From contig NZ_CP107796.1 of NCBI RefSeq assembly GCF_036345995.1, forward strand, positions 3,844,001 through 3,908,000: a stretch of DNA of 64,000 bases, read 5' to 3'. The notes beneath the pieces are model-generated. The model was not told where the DNA came from. It did no database searches and saw only the letters and a program-made list of their open reading frames with translations. The DNA is from Streptomyces sp. NBC_00557. GTDB taxonomy: Bacteria > Actinomycetota > Actinomycetes > Streptomycetales > Streptomycetaceae. Below are positions 37,392-44,283 of this stretch, piece after piece (position 1 is the stretch's first letter; the number at the start of each line of letters is the position of its first letter). Made by a program: the position numbers and the translations under genes.

Positions 37392-38046
37392 CCAGGAGGC
37401 GCTCGTAAGCCTCATACACATCTCCCGGCACGTCCTGCTCGATGGCGAAGCCGAGCTTCGGGTACTCGATCACCCGTTGCAGGTCGCCGACGAGCATGTC
37501 GATGACGAGTTTCTCGTCGCCGATCGACTTGATGTAGTCGTCCAGCTCCAGCGGTTCGGATGCGCATACGACGTCCACCTCGGGCCACAGCTTGCGGCAT
37601 GTCGCGTACGAGCGCCGCTCCATGTACGGCTTGGAGATCAGAAGCAGCGACTCCACCTCCACGTCGGCCTCGGTGAGCAGCTCGCGGGAGAAGGTGATGT
37701 TCTGCCCGGTGTTCGCGGCTTTCGGCTCCACGAGAATCGCTTCGTCCGGCACGCCCAGGCTCAGGGCGTGCTCGCGGTAGTGGACAGCCTCACCGCGCGG
37801 GAAGCGGGCGCGGGTGGTGGGGCTGTTGCCGCCGCTGAAGACCAGGACCGGGAAGAGACCGGCACGGTACATTTCGGCGGCCGTGGTGGCCACGCCCAGG
37901 TCATGGCTGCCCAGGCCGATCGCCGCCGAGCAGGGCCGCTGCTCATGGCCCATTTGGTGGTAGTTCCAGATCAGCGTCGCGTCGTGGAACTGCTGGTCGG
38001 TGATCTGGCGCTGCTCGTGCTCCGGCACTGGCACTCCCTGGCTCAT
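37357..38046 (-). CDS. YdcF/SanA-like (DUF218) protein
   Basis: A 229-residue protein: SAAIGLGSHDLGVATTAAEM, GLFPVLVFSGGNSPTTR, ILVEPKAANTGQNITFSREL, LLLISKPYMERRSYATCRKL. This Rossmann-like fold binds nucleotides or S-adenosylmethionine; it lacks transmembrane segments here, unlike SanA. Start ATG overlaps the regulator stop (ATGA). Within this operon it may modify or process a small molecule or peptide; not proven. Confidence 0.8.
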   Translation of the reverse strand: MSQGVPVPEHEQRQITDQQFHDATLIWNYHQMGHEQRPCSAAIGLGSHDLGVATTAAEMYRAGLFPVLVFSGGNSPTTRARFPRGEAVHYREHALSLGVPDEAILVEPKAANTGQNITFSRELLTEADVEVESLLLISKPYMERRSYATCRKLWPEVDVVCASEPLELDDYIKSIGDEKLVIDMLVGDLQRVIEYPKLGFAIEQDVPGDVYEAYERLLGAGFDSRLIGT

Positions 38047-39086
38047 CCCTGCTGGTCCTTCCGGATGCCCTCGATACTGCGCAGCTGGTGGCTCAGCCCG
38101 TACTGCTGGGCCACCTGAGCCGCCTGATCGAGGACGGACAGCCCATCATTCCGGGTCGCCGCGTCCGACAGAAGGATGTGCCCGTAGGCGGTGTCCAGCC
38201 GCACTCGCTGCATCGGCGAGTCGACCGTGCCGGTGGTGCGCGCGACGTCGATGTAGTGCAGTGCCTGCTTCAGGTCGCCGGCGCCTCGGTGGGCCAGGGC
38301 CAGCTTCTGGTGGGCGACCGACCAGTCCTCCGGCTCGCCGAGGTCCTCGAAGGCACGGGTGGCGGCTGTCATGACCTGGGTGGCGTACTCGTTGTTGCCC
38401 TTCTTGCTCAGCGCGGTACCCACCCAGAGCCGCGCCCTGGCTCGATCGCGAGGGCTTAAACGCTCGTCCGTGGCAAGCAGTTCGTACTGGCGGGCGGAGG
38501 CGTCGAGCTGACCCGACATCTCCTGGACGACGGCGAGGGAAAGATCGATCTGGGCCACTCGGCGCGGGATGTCGAGCTCGGTGAACATGCCGCGAGCTGC
38601 GGTGTAGGAATGCCGGGCGGAGAGCGGGCCGAGGACCGCCCCCTGATCCCGTTGCAGGTCCCCGAGAAGCACGAGGGAACGGCCATAGAGGTACAGGCCC
38701 TTGTCGTCCAGGTGATGCGGGTCGAGGCGTCCCAGCCAGCGGTTCAGCAAGGTGGTGGCGAAGGGAAAGTCCTGGCGGCTGATGCAGACGACCGCGCGCT
38801 CAATGTCCTCGGCCCACGTCTCATGGTCCGCCAGCCGCGCGCTCTTGCGCTCAGGGAACAGCAGCGCCTCGAACCGGGCCTGGGCGGCGGAGTCCGCACG
38901 GGCGAGCGCGGTGTCGAGGATGGCTTGGGTGTCCGGGCGGGGCTGGGTTTCGCTGCCGAGGCTCTCCCACTTGGCGACCGTGCGCAGCGCGACACCGAGG
39001 TGCTCGGCGAAGGTGCGCGTACTCATGCGCAGCGCTGCGCGCAGGGCGCTCGCTTCCCGGCCGGTCCATTGCTGCACGCTGACCAC
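38043..39086 (-). CDS. HTH regulator with TPR-like sensor domain
   Basis: A 347-residue protein. The N-terminal XRE-type HTH reads SALRAALRMSTRTFAEHLGV and ALRTVAKWESLGSETQPRPD. The rest is a chain of TPR-like helical hairpins (LDPHHLDDKGLYLYGRSLVL, RARARLWVGTALSKKGNNEY, SVAHQKLALAHRGAGDLKQA). This resembles peptide-responsive Rgg/PlcR-type or Streptomyces SARP-less regulators. GTG at 39086 has GGAGGGAGG. It heads the WbqC operon and is divergent from the peptide-locus genes, so it probably controls both. Confidence 0.82.
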   Translation of the reverse strand: MVSVQQWTGREASALRAALRMSTRTFAEHLGVALRTVAKWESLGSETQPRPDTQAILDTALARADSAAQARFEALLFPERKSARLADHETWAEDIERAVVCISRQDFPFATTLLNRWLGRLDPHHLDDKGLYLYGRSLVLLGDLQRDQGAVLGPLSARHSYTAARGMFTELDIPRRVAQIDLSLAVVQEMSGQLDASARQYELLATDERLSPRDRARARLWVGTALSKKGNNEYATQVMTAATRAFEDLGEPEDWSVAHQKLALAHRGAGDLKQALHYIDVARTTGTVDSPMQRVRLDTAYGHILLSDAATRNDGLSVLDQAAQVAQQYGLSHQLRSIEGIRKDQQG

Positions 39087-39140
39087 GGATGACCTCCCTC
39101 CGTCACGTATGGAAGCACTCTCGGTGACGACGCGGGGCGG

Positions 39141-39161
39141 GAAGTGCAACGAAAGTGCAAC
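39141..39161. repeat. Tandem AAGTGCAAC repeats in the divergent promoter
   Basis: GAAGTGCAAC and GAAAGTGCAAC are head-to-tail 10-11 bp apart, one helical turn, midway between the HTH/TPR regulator and the divergent operon. A likely regulator or polymerase contact site. Confidence 0.5.
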
Positions 39162-39205
39162 AGCGGGTCATTTCAAGGCCGTTCGCGGCAGTGGACGCTG
39201 GGGAC

Positions 39206-39622
39206 ATGGACGACGAACTCATCACGGAACGCCGCCCCGTGGCCTTCCCCCAGGTCTTCGGCTACCTGCGCCATGTATCCGGTGGCCTGGCCCGCCACGC
39301 GGCGCTCGTCTCCTGTCTCACCGAGTACTGCCGACAGCACGAACTGCGCCTGTGCGGAGTGTTCACGGACCGAGAGGCGACGACTGCCGCCCGGTCTCCC
39401 GCCTTCGTCGGCCTCCTCGACGCACTCGAACTGCCCGACACCTATGGCGTCGTGGTTCCCGCCCTCAGCCACCTCGGCCCGAGGCGCGTTGCGACCGACC
39501 GACAGCGGCAGATGACGGCGCCAGGCACTCGTCTGATCGTGGTTCGCTCCACCAGGCCGGCAACGGACCCCGCACCCTCCCTCATCGCGAGCCCCGGCCT
39601 CCTGCGCCAAGGGGGAACGTGA
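39206..39622 (+). CDS. Resolvase-N-terminal-like small protein
   Basis: A 138-residue protein with VSCLTEYCRQHELRLCGVFT, ARSPAFVGLLDALELPDTYG and VVVPALSHLGPRRVATDRQR. These resemble the second half of a serine-recombinase N-terminal domain (alpha/beta segments and the VVP..HLG motif). The Ser nucleophile motif at the N-terminus is not seen, so recombinase activity is unlikely. First gene of the plus-strand operon; its stop overlaps the next ATG (TGATG). Confidence 0.55.
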   Translation: MDDELITERRPVAFPQVFGYLRHVSGGLARHAALVSCLTEYCRQHELRLCGVFTDREATTAARSPAFVGLLDALELPDTYGVVVPALSHLGPRRVATDRQRQMTAPGTRLIVVRSTRPATDPAPSLIASPGLLRQGGT

Positions 39623-40038
39623 TGTCCCTTCGCGAAGCACTGCGCAGCGCACCTACGGTCAACGACATGCCCAGCCTGCGCCTGCTCCGAGTCGGCGACG
39701 GCTGGGACCTCGTACGAACCTCCGCGGACATCGGGTTCCTGGCCCTGGCCCACCTGCGGGCCACCGGCGCGGCGATCGGTCCGGTGCTCTACGACGGGCC
39801 CAATGAACGCCTCTACTACGCCGTTGGAACCGGCACCGCCGAAAGGTGGGGCGAACTGCCGGTACGGCATCTGTCCACCAACTCTTGGCTCGTCGCGCCC
39901 AGCCTGGAACAGATCGACGACTGGCTAGGCGGCTGGTGCGAGCTGCCTGACGACGACACCCTCACCGATGCCGACGCCCTCCACGCCGCGCTCCAGCACC
40001 CCTATGTCAGTGCCGCTCTGAAGGAGGTGGGCCGGTGA
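39622..40038 (+). CDS. Conserved-looking hypothetical protein in the peptide locus
   Basis: A 138-residue cytoplasmic protein: MSLREALRSAPTVNDMPSLR, DGWDLVRTSADIGFLALAHL, GPVLYDGPNERLYYAVGTGT, NSWLVAPSLEQIDDWLGGWC. It contains a Trp- and Leu-rich core without known catalytic motifs. Similar small proteins accompany DUF7848-like genes in Streptomyces. Overlaps both neighbours by a few bases, so it belongs to one tight operon. Confidence 0.6.
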   Translation: MSLREALRSAPTVNDMPSLRLLRVGDGWDLVRTSADIGFLALAHLRATGAAIGPVLYDGPNERLYYAVGTGTAERWGELPVRHLSTNSWLVAPSLEQIDDWLGGWCELPDDDTLTDADALHAALQHPYVSAALKEVGR

Positions 40039-40271
40039 GTGTCCGAGCAGTCGTGTGCCCCAAGGAATGGACGCTCCAGCCCGACCGTGAGCCCGACGCC
40101 GAGCCCGCAACCTATGCGATGCAGTGCTCGGTCTGTGGTGACAACTCGCCGCCCAGCGTCGACTTCGCCGAACCCCAGAGCTGGGTGTTCGAGCACGGAG
40201 GCCGCAACCCCTCGCATCACACATACCGGGAGATCATCACGCGGCCGTGGCGGGCATGGTGGAAGCCCTGA
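40035..40271 (+). CDS. Small Cys-containing protein (DUF7848-like)
   Basis: A 78-residue protein: VVCPKEWTLQPDREPDAEPA, TYAMQCSVCGDNSPPSVDFA, then FEHGGRNPSHHTYREIITRP. One CxxC and several His give a possible zinc knuckle. It has the look of a Streptomyces-specific small family. The GTG start overlaps the preceding stop (GTGA). Confidence 0.6.
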   Translation: MSVRAVVCPKEWTLQPDREPDAEPATYAMQCSVCGDNSPPSVDFAEPQSWVFEHGGRNPSHHTYREIITRPWRAWWKP

Positions 40272-40390
40272 TGGGCCGCACCGTGAGCCGACTGGCCCGC
40301 TACACGGGCCCGCTGCTGATCATGCTGCTCTCCGCCTCATGCGGCTTCGTGATTGGCGTGACGGTCGCCACATCTCCGGCCCATCCCTGA
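40271..40390 (+). CDS. 39-residue single-pass membrane peptide
   Basis: ATG overlaps the preceding TGA (TGATG). The product is MGRTVSRLARYTGPLLIMLL followed by SASCGFVIGVTVATSPAHP, a basic start and one hydrophobic helix. It is too short for default gene callers but the four-gene overlap chain (39206-40390) supports it. Confidence 0.6.
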   Translation: MGRTVSRLARYTGPLLIMLLSASCGFVIGVTVATSPAHP

Positions 40391-40451
40391 GTTCCCGTCC
40401 CTGCCGGACGTAGCCGATCGAGACGTTCCCCCACTCCGAGAAGCCCTGGCA

Positions 40452-40492
40452 GGGGCGGGCTGCAAACCCCGCCCCGGGCGGATCAGCCGCCC
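40452..40492 (+). terminator. Tandem hairpins upstream of the peptide gene
   Basis: GGGGCGGG / CCCGCCCC with an 8-nt loop (40452-40475), directly followed by GGGCGG / CCGCCC (40476-40492). They separate the four small genes from the peptide-enzyme operon and may be a terminator or attenuator. Confidence 0.5.
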
Positions 40493-40566
40493 GAGCCCAT
40501 GGACAGGTCGAGCGCCGTCCGGGGCGGGTCCGCAATGCACCTCATCTCTCACACCAGGAGGAACCA

Positions 40567-40713
40567 ATGCCGAACAGCACCACCACCGCCCCGACGGCCG
40601 GTCCGGTCCGGCCGGGCCTGGTCAAGGCCCGTCGCAGGATCCAGGCCGCCCGCGAGCGCGGCGTCACCCCGTCCGACGGCGGCAGCACCGGCCGTACCGA
40701 CGGCAACGACTGA
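40567..40713 (+). CDS. Candidate modified-peptide precursor (48 residues)
   Basis: Starts with a textbook site AGGAGGAACCA before ATG. The product reads MPNSTTTAPTAGPVRPGLVK, then ARRRIQAARERGVTP and SDGGSTGRTDGND. A Thr/Pro-rich start, an Arg-rich helix and a Ser/Thr/Gly/Asp tail resemble a leader plus core. It lies 16 bp before the JmjC oxygenase gene in the same operon as a reductase and a kinase. There is no signal peptide. A RiPP precursor is the favoured reading; a small regulatory or carrier peptide is the alternative. Confidence 0.6.
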   Translation: MPNSTTTAPTAGPVRPGLVKARRRIQAARERGVTPSDGGSTGRTDGND

Positions 40714-40729
40714 TCCGGGAGGAAACGCG

Positions 40730-41923
40730 TTGTCGCCGCTGAACCTGGCGGCTCACCTGGGCCAGGACGAGTTCCTGGCCCAGGTGCTCCACCGCCACCA
40801 CCGCCACGTCCCGGCCGCCATCACCAACCCCGGCAGCCTGATCACATGGGACGACGTCAACACCATCCTGGCCACCCACCGCCTGGAACCGCCCCGCTTC
40901 CGCCTCTCCGCAGACGGCGAGATGCTGCCCGCCCACCGCTACACCGCCCCGGTCACCACCCGCCGGCACACCGTCTGGCACCGCCTGCACCCAAGCGAAC
41001 TGCACGCCCGCCTCGCCGAGGGCGCCTCCCTGGTCATCGACGCCGTCGACGAACTCCACCCGCCCGTCGGCCGCGCCGCGATGGAGCTGGAGCACTGGCT
41101 GCGCACCGGAGTGCAGACCAACCTGTACGCCTCATGGACCGCCCGCGAGGGCTTCGGCGTGCACTGGGACGACCACGAGGTGATCGTCATCCAGATCGAC
41201 GGCGCCAAACGCTGGAAGCTGTACGGCCCCACCCGCACCGCTCCTATGTACAAGGACACCGACGAGCCCGAACCACCGCCGGAGCAGCCGATCACGGAGC
41301 TGGTCCTGCGCCCGGGTGACCTGCTCTACCTTCCGCGCGGCTGGTGGCACTCGGTGGCCGCCTCCGAAGGCGAACACTCCCTCCACCTCACCTTCGGCAT
41401 CCAGAGCGCCACCGGCGCCCAGCTCCTGTCCTGGCTCGCCGATGACCTGCGCCGCCACGACGTCCTGCGCGAGGACCTGCCCGTCCACGCACCAGCCACC
41501 CAGCAGACGGCCTACCTTGAACGGCTGCGCAAGGAAGTCACCACCGCCCTGGAAAACTCGGATCTCGTCGACCGGTACACGGCGATGCGCGACGGCACCG
41601 ACCTCACCCGTCTGCGGCCGAGCCTGCCCCACATCACCGGCATCCCCGCAGACCCGGACCTCCGCATCAGGCTGACCACCACACGATCTCGCCTGGAACC
41701 TGCGGCCAACACGGACAGCGTGATCTTCCGAGCCTGCGACAACGAGTGGGAGATGGCTGAGGAAGTCCGGCCCCTCCTCCAGCACCTGCTGTCCGCCGCA
41801 CCCAGCACCGTGTCCCTCGGCGAACTGGCCACAGCAACCGGCCTGCCAGTCGCAGAGATCGCTGCCATCGCCTCGGAGCTGAAGGACGGCCAAGCGATCA
41901 CAGTGGAAGGAGACGGGCGATGA
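40730..41923 (+). CDS. JmjC/cupin-like Fe(II)/2-oxoglutarate oxygenase
   Basis: A 397-residue protein from a TTG start with GGGAGGAAACGCG just upstream. The cupin core carries the iron triad: GFGVHWDDHEVIVIQIDGAK (His145, Asp147) and LLYLPRGWWHSV (His207). This matches the JmjC ribosomal-oxygenase family (RoxA/YcfD, MINA53), whose members hydroxylate Arg or His side chains. The C-terminal 150 residues contain a winged-helix region like RoxA (LGELATATGLPVAEIAAIA). Directly after a small Arg-rich peptide gene, it is likely to hydroxylate that peptide. Overlaps the next gene by ATGA. Confidence 0.82.
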   Translation: MSPLNLAAHLGQDEFLAQVLHRHHRHVPAAITNPGSLITWDDVNTILATHRLEPPRFRLSADGEMLPAHRYTAPVTTRRHTVWHRLHPSELHARLAEGASLVIDAVDELHPPVGRAAMELEHWLRTGVQTNLYASWTAREGFGVHWDDHEVIVIQIDGAKRWKLYGPTRTAPMYKDTDEPEPPPEQPITELVLRPGDLLYLPRGWWHSVAASEGEHSLHLTFGIQSATGAQLLSWLADDLRRHDVLREDLPVHAPATQQTAYLERLRKEVTTALENSDLVDRYTAMRDGTDLTRLRPSLPHITGIPADPDLRIRLTTTRSRLEPAANTDSVIFRACDNEWEMAEEVRPLLQHLLSAAPSTVSLGELATATGLPVAEIAAIASELKDGQAITVEGDGR

Positions 41924-42828
41924 GGACAGCGGCTCTGGGGCTGGGCACGTATCGCATCCGCCCTTCCGTACTGAACGAAGCCGTCGTCCGCGCAGCCACC
42001 AGCCCGGCCGACGCGTGGATCGACACAGCGCCCAACTACCTCGACGGCCGGGCCCAGTCGCTGCTCGCCCCCGCGCTCGCCCGGCACCCGATCCCGGTTT
42101 CGACCAAGGTCGGATTCCTGACCGCTCAGGCCACCAAGGATGCCCTTTCCGACAGGGCCCTCACCCTCGAGGACGCAGAACGCGGCCACTGCCTGAGCAC
42201 CCCGTACGTCCACTGGCAGTGCGCCCTCAACCGCACCGAACTCGGCCGCGACCGCCTCGACCTCGTCTTCGCCCACAACCCCGAGCACTCCGCCAGCGAC
42301 CCGTACGAAGCCCTGCGCGCCGCCTTCACCGCCCTCGAAGCAGAAGCAGCGGTCGGCACCCTGACCGCCTACGGCGTCGCCACCTGGGACGGCTTCGACA
42401 CCGGCACCCTGGCCATCCCCGCCCTGCACCAATTGGCCTCCGAAGCCGCCGGCACGGAACACCACCACCTGAGAGCCATCCAACTGCCCGTATCCCTGGT
42501 CACCGCAACCGCGTTCACCCAAGCTCTGGGCGAGGAGGGCCCCATCGCTCAGGCGGCGGAACTCGGATGGCAGGTGTACGCCTCAGCGCCTCTGTTCGGC
42601 GGCGAGCTGCCGCGCCTGGTCACCCTCGAACTCTCCGCACTTCTGGCCCCGCACCTCACCACGGCCCAGGCATGCCTGCTGGCGGCGGCATCATGCCCCG
42701 GAGTGACACGGATTCTGCTCTCCGCCTCCACCCCGGCACACTGGGCCGAAGCCCAAGCCGCCCTACGAAGCCCGGCCATTCCGACCCCCACGCTGCGAAA
42801 GGTGCTGGATGTACTCGCCGCCACCTGA
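41920..42828 (+). CDS. Aldo/keto reductase family protein
   Basis: A 302-residue (beta/alpha)8 protein: LGLGTYRIRPSVLNEAVVRA, WIDTAPNYLDGRAQSLLAPA (Asp and Tyr region), STKVGFLTAQ (Lys), LDLVFAHNPEHSASDPYEAL (His). The catalytic set Asp-Tyr-Lys-His can be placed, so it is probably active with NADPH. It is coupled to the JmjC gene (ATGA) and overlaps the kinase by 20 bp. Here it could reduce a carbonyl made on the peptide, or act as a binding subunit; the role is inferred from context only. Confidence 0.78.
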   Translation: MRTAALGLGTYRIRPSVLNEAVVRAATSPADAWIDTAPNYLDGRAQSLLAPALARHPIPVSTKVGFLTAQATKDALSDRALTLEDAERGHCLSTPYVHWQCALNRTELGRDRLDLVFAHNPEHSASDPYEALRAAFTALEAEAAVGTLTAYGVATWDGFDTGTLAIPALHQLASEAAGTEHHHLRAIQLPVSLVTATAFTQALGEEGPIAQAAELGWQVYASAPLFGGELPRLVTLELSALLAPHLTTAQACLLAAASCPGVTRILLSASTPAHWAEAQAALRSPAIPTPTLRKVLDVLAAT

Positions 42829-43633
42829 CCTCACGGATCAGCAGCGCATGCGCAGAGCCTTCACTCGGTCTGCGGAGACACTGGGTGTAACGATCGCCGG
42901 CCCCGAGTTCTGGGGCTGGCACGGCCGCACCCTCAGCAGCCGTACCGAGCACCCAGGACGGGGCGCCTGCTGGCTGAGGCTGCTCTCCGCACCGCAGGAC
43001 AAGGGGGCTGGGAAAATCTGGGAGGGCAACCGCCATGCGGCCGCAGTCTTCGACGGACGCGTTCACAAACCCCTGCTGCACGACATCACACAGTCAAACA
43101 GCGACGGTTACGCCTACCGTGCCGAGCTGCACGAGTACGTCACCGAACGTGTCTGCTCCCCTAGCCCGGTCCTGCGCGCAGCCTTGGCCCCGCCAACCTC
43201 CTGGTGGGAGTCCCTCCGCGCGGACCTCGACCACGTACATGCTGCCCCCACGGACCGCGTGGCCGTACGGCAGGAGTGGGTGGACCGCACCGTCCCACGC
43301 TTCCTCGACATTCCTGGCCCCCGTATCACGGACTGGGCGACCGCCCACGGAGACCTGCACACCGCCAACCTGACGACCACCACCCCCTACCTGCTCGACT
43401 GGGAAGGCTTTGGCCTGGCACCGGTCGGCTATGACGTCGCCATGCTGCTGGCCTACTCCCTGCTCACCCCCGCCTTCGCCCACCGAGTCCGCGATAACTT
43501 CCCCGTACTCAAGACGGAGCCCGGGCGCATCGCCCAAATCATCGTTATCACCGAGCTACTGCAATCGGCATCACGCGGTGATCACCCCGAACTCGTCCCG
43601 GTGCTCCGCCTTCTGGCAACGGAACTGTCCTAG
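42809..43633 (+). CDS. APH-fold phosphotransferase (kinase-like)
   Basis: A 274-residue protein with the aminoglycoside/choline kinase core: WATAHGDLHTANLTTTTPYL carries the catalytic HGDLHxxN, and LLDWEGFGLAPVGYDVAMLL carries the metal-binding DWE. The ATP-binding N-lobe is weak. Last gene of the peptide operon with a terminator starting at its stop codon. Substrates of such enzymes include sugars, amino alcohols and hydroxylated amino acids, so phosphorylation of a hydroxyl made by the JmjC enzyme is possible. Confidence 0.75.
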   Translation: MYSPPPDLTDQQRMRRAFTRSAETLGVTIAGPEFWGWHGRTLSSRTEHPGRGACWLRLLSAPQDKGAGKIWEGNRHAAAVFDGRVHKPLLHDITQSNSDGYAYRAELHEYVTERVCSPSPVLRAALAPPTSWWESLRADLDHVHAAPTDRVAVRQEWVDRTVPRFLDIPGPRITDWATAHGDLHTANLTTTTPYLLDWEGFGLAPVGYDVAMLLAYSLLTPAFAHRVRDNFPVLKTEPGRIAQIIVITELLQSASRGDHPELVPVLRLLATELS

Positions 43634-43658
43634 CGCACCACGATGCCCTGGTGCGCTA
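43631..43658 (+). terminator. Terminator of the peptide operon
   Basis: TAGCGCACCA and its perfect complement around an 8-nt loop. The stem starts with the stop codon of the kinase gene. Confidence 0.75.
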
Positions 43659-44283
43659 GGGCCCCGAAAAGTACAAGGTGCGTCCACGCCCTCGCCTACA
43701 CCGGGCATCAGTCTGGCCGCGCAGGCCCGCGCCGACAAGGCCGTCGCCGCCTGATCCCGGGCCCTGACTCAAGAGGAGTTCGTGCACACCGCCGTGAGCG
43801 CCCTTCACCGCTACCTCGCGGGCGGTCCTCAGGTCTCACTCGACCATCCGCGTCGCCCCCGGGGATAGCCCAAACGTAGCCCGCCCCGAGGCCCTGGCCA
43901 GCGACCTGAACCGTCTGCGAACGTCCTCCAGCCTTGCTGGCAGCGCTGTGCCAGGCGGGTCCCCATTGGGGAGCGCTGCCCCTCCTCGACGACAGCGGCG
44001 CTTGCCGATCAGAGCCGACGACTCACCCTGAACCGTGCGGGGATGGCTCGACGACCTCGCACTTCTCGTTGATGTCCATGTGGTGAGCCTCATAGCAATG
44101 CCTGCCACGAGAAATTGGCAATCTACACCGCTCGACCTAAATAAAAACATAGCAGGCAATATTCGAATCAAAATGATCAATAGATGCCACCTTTCGTCAT
44201 TAACAGGGCAATGCGATACCCCGCCGCAACGAAGAAGCTAGAGTATTCATTCCTTTCATGAATTTATTGAATGCGGGGAAGCG
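43659..44283. other. Intergenic stretch before the nuclease gene with a possible gene remnant
   Basis: About 620 bp with no intact gene. At about 43700-43865 one frame reads LAAQARADKAVAA, stop, then LTQEEFVHTAVSALHRYLAG before another stop, which looks like a decayed coding end. From about 44080 the composition turns AT-rich (AATAAAAACATAGC), matching the imported character of the following nuclease gene and supplying its promoter. Confidence 0.4.
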
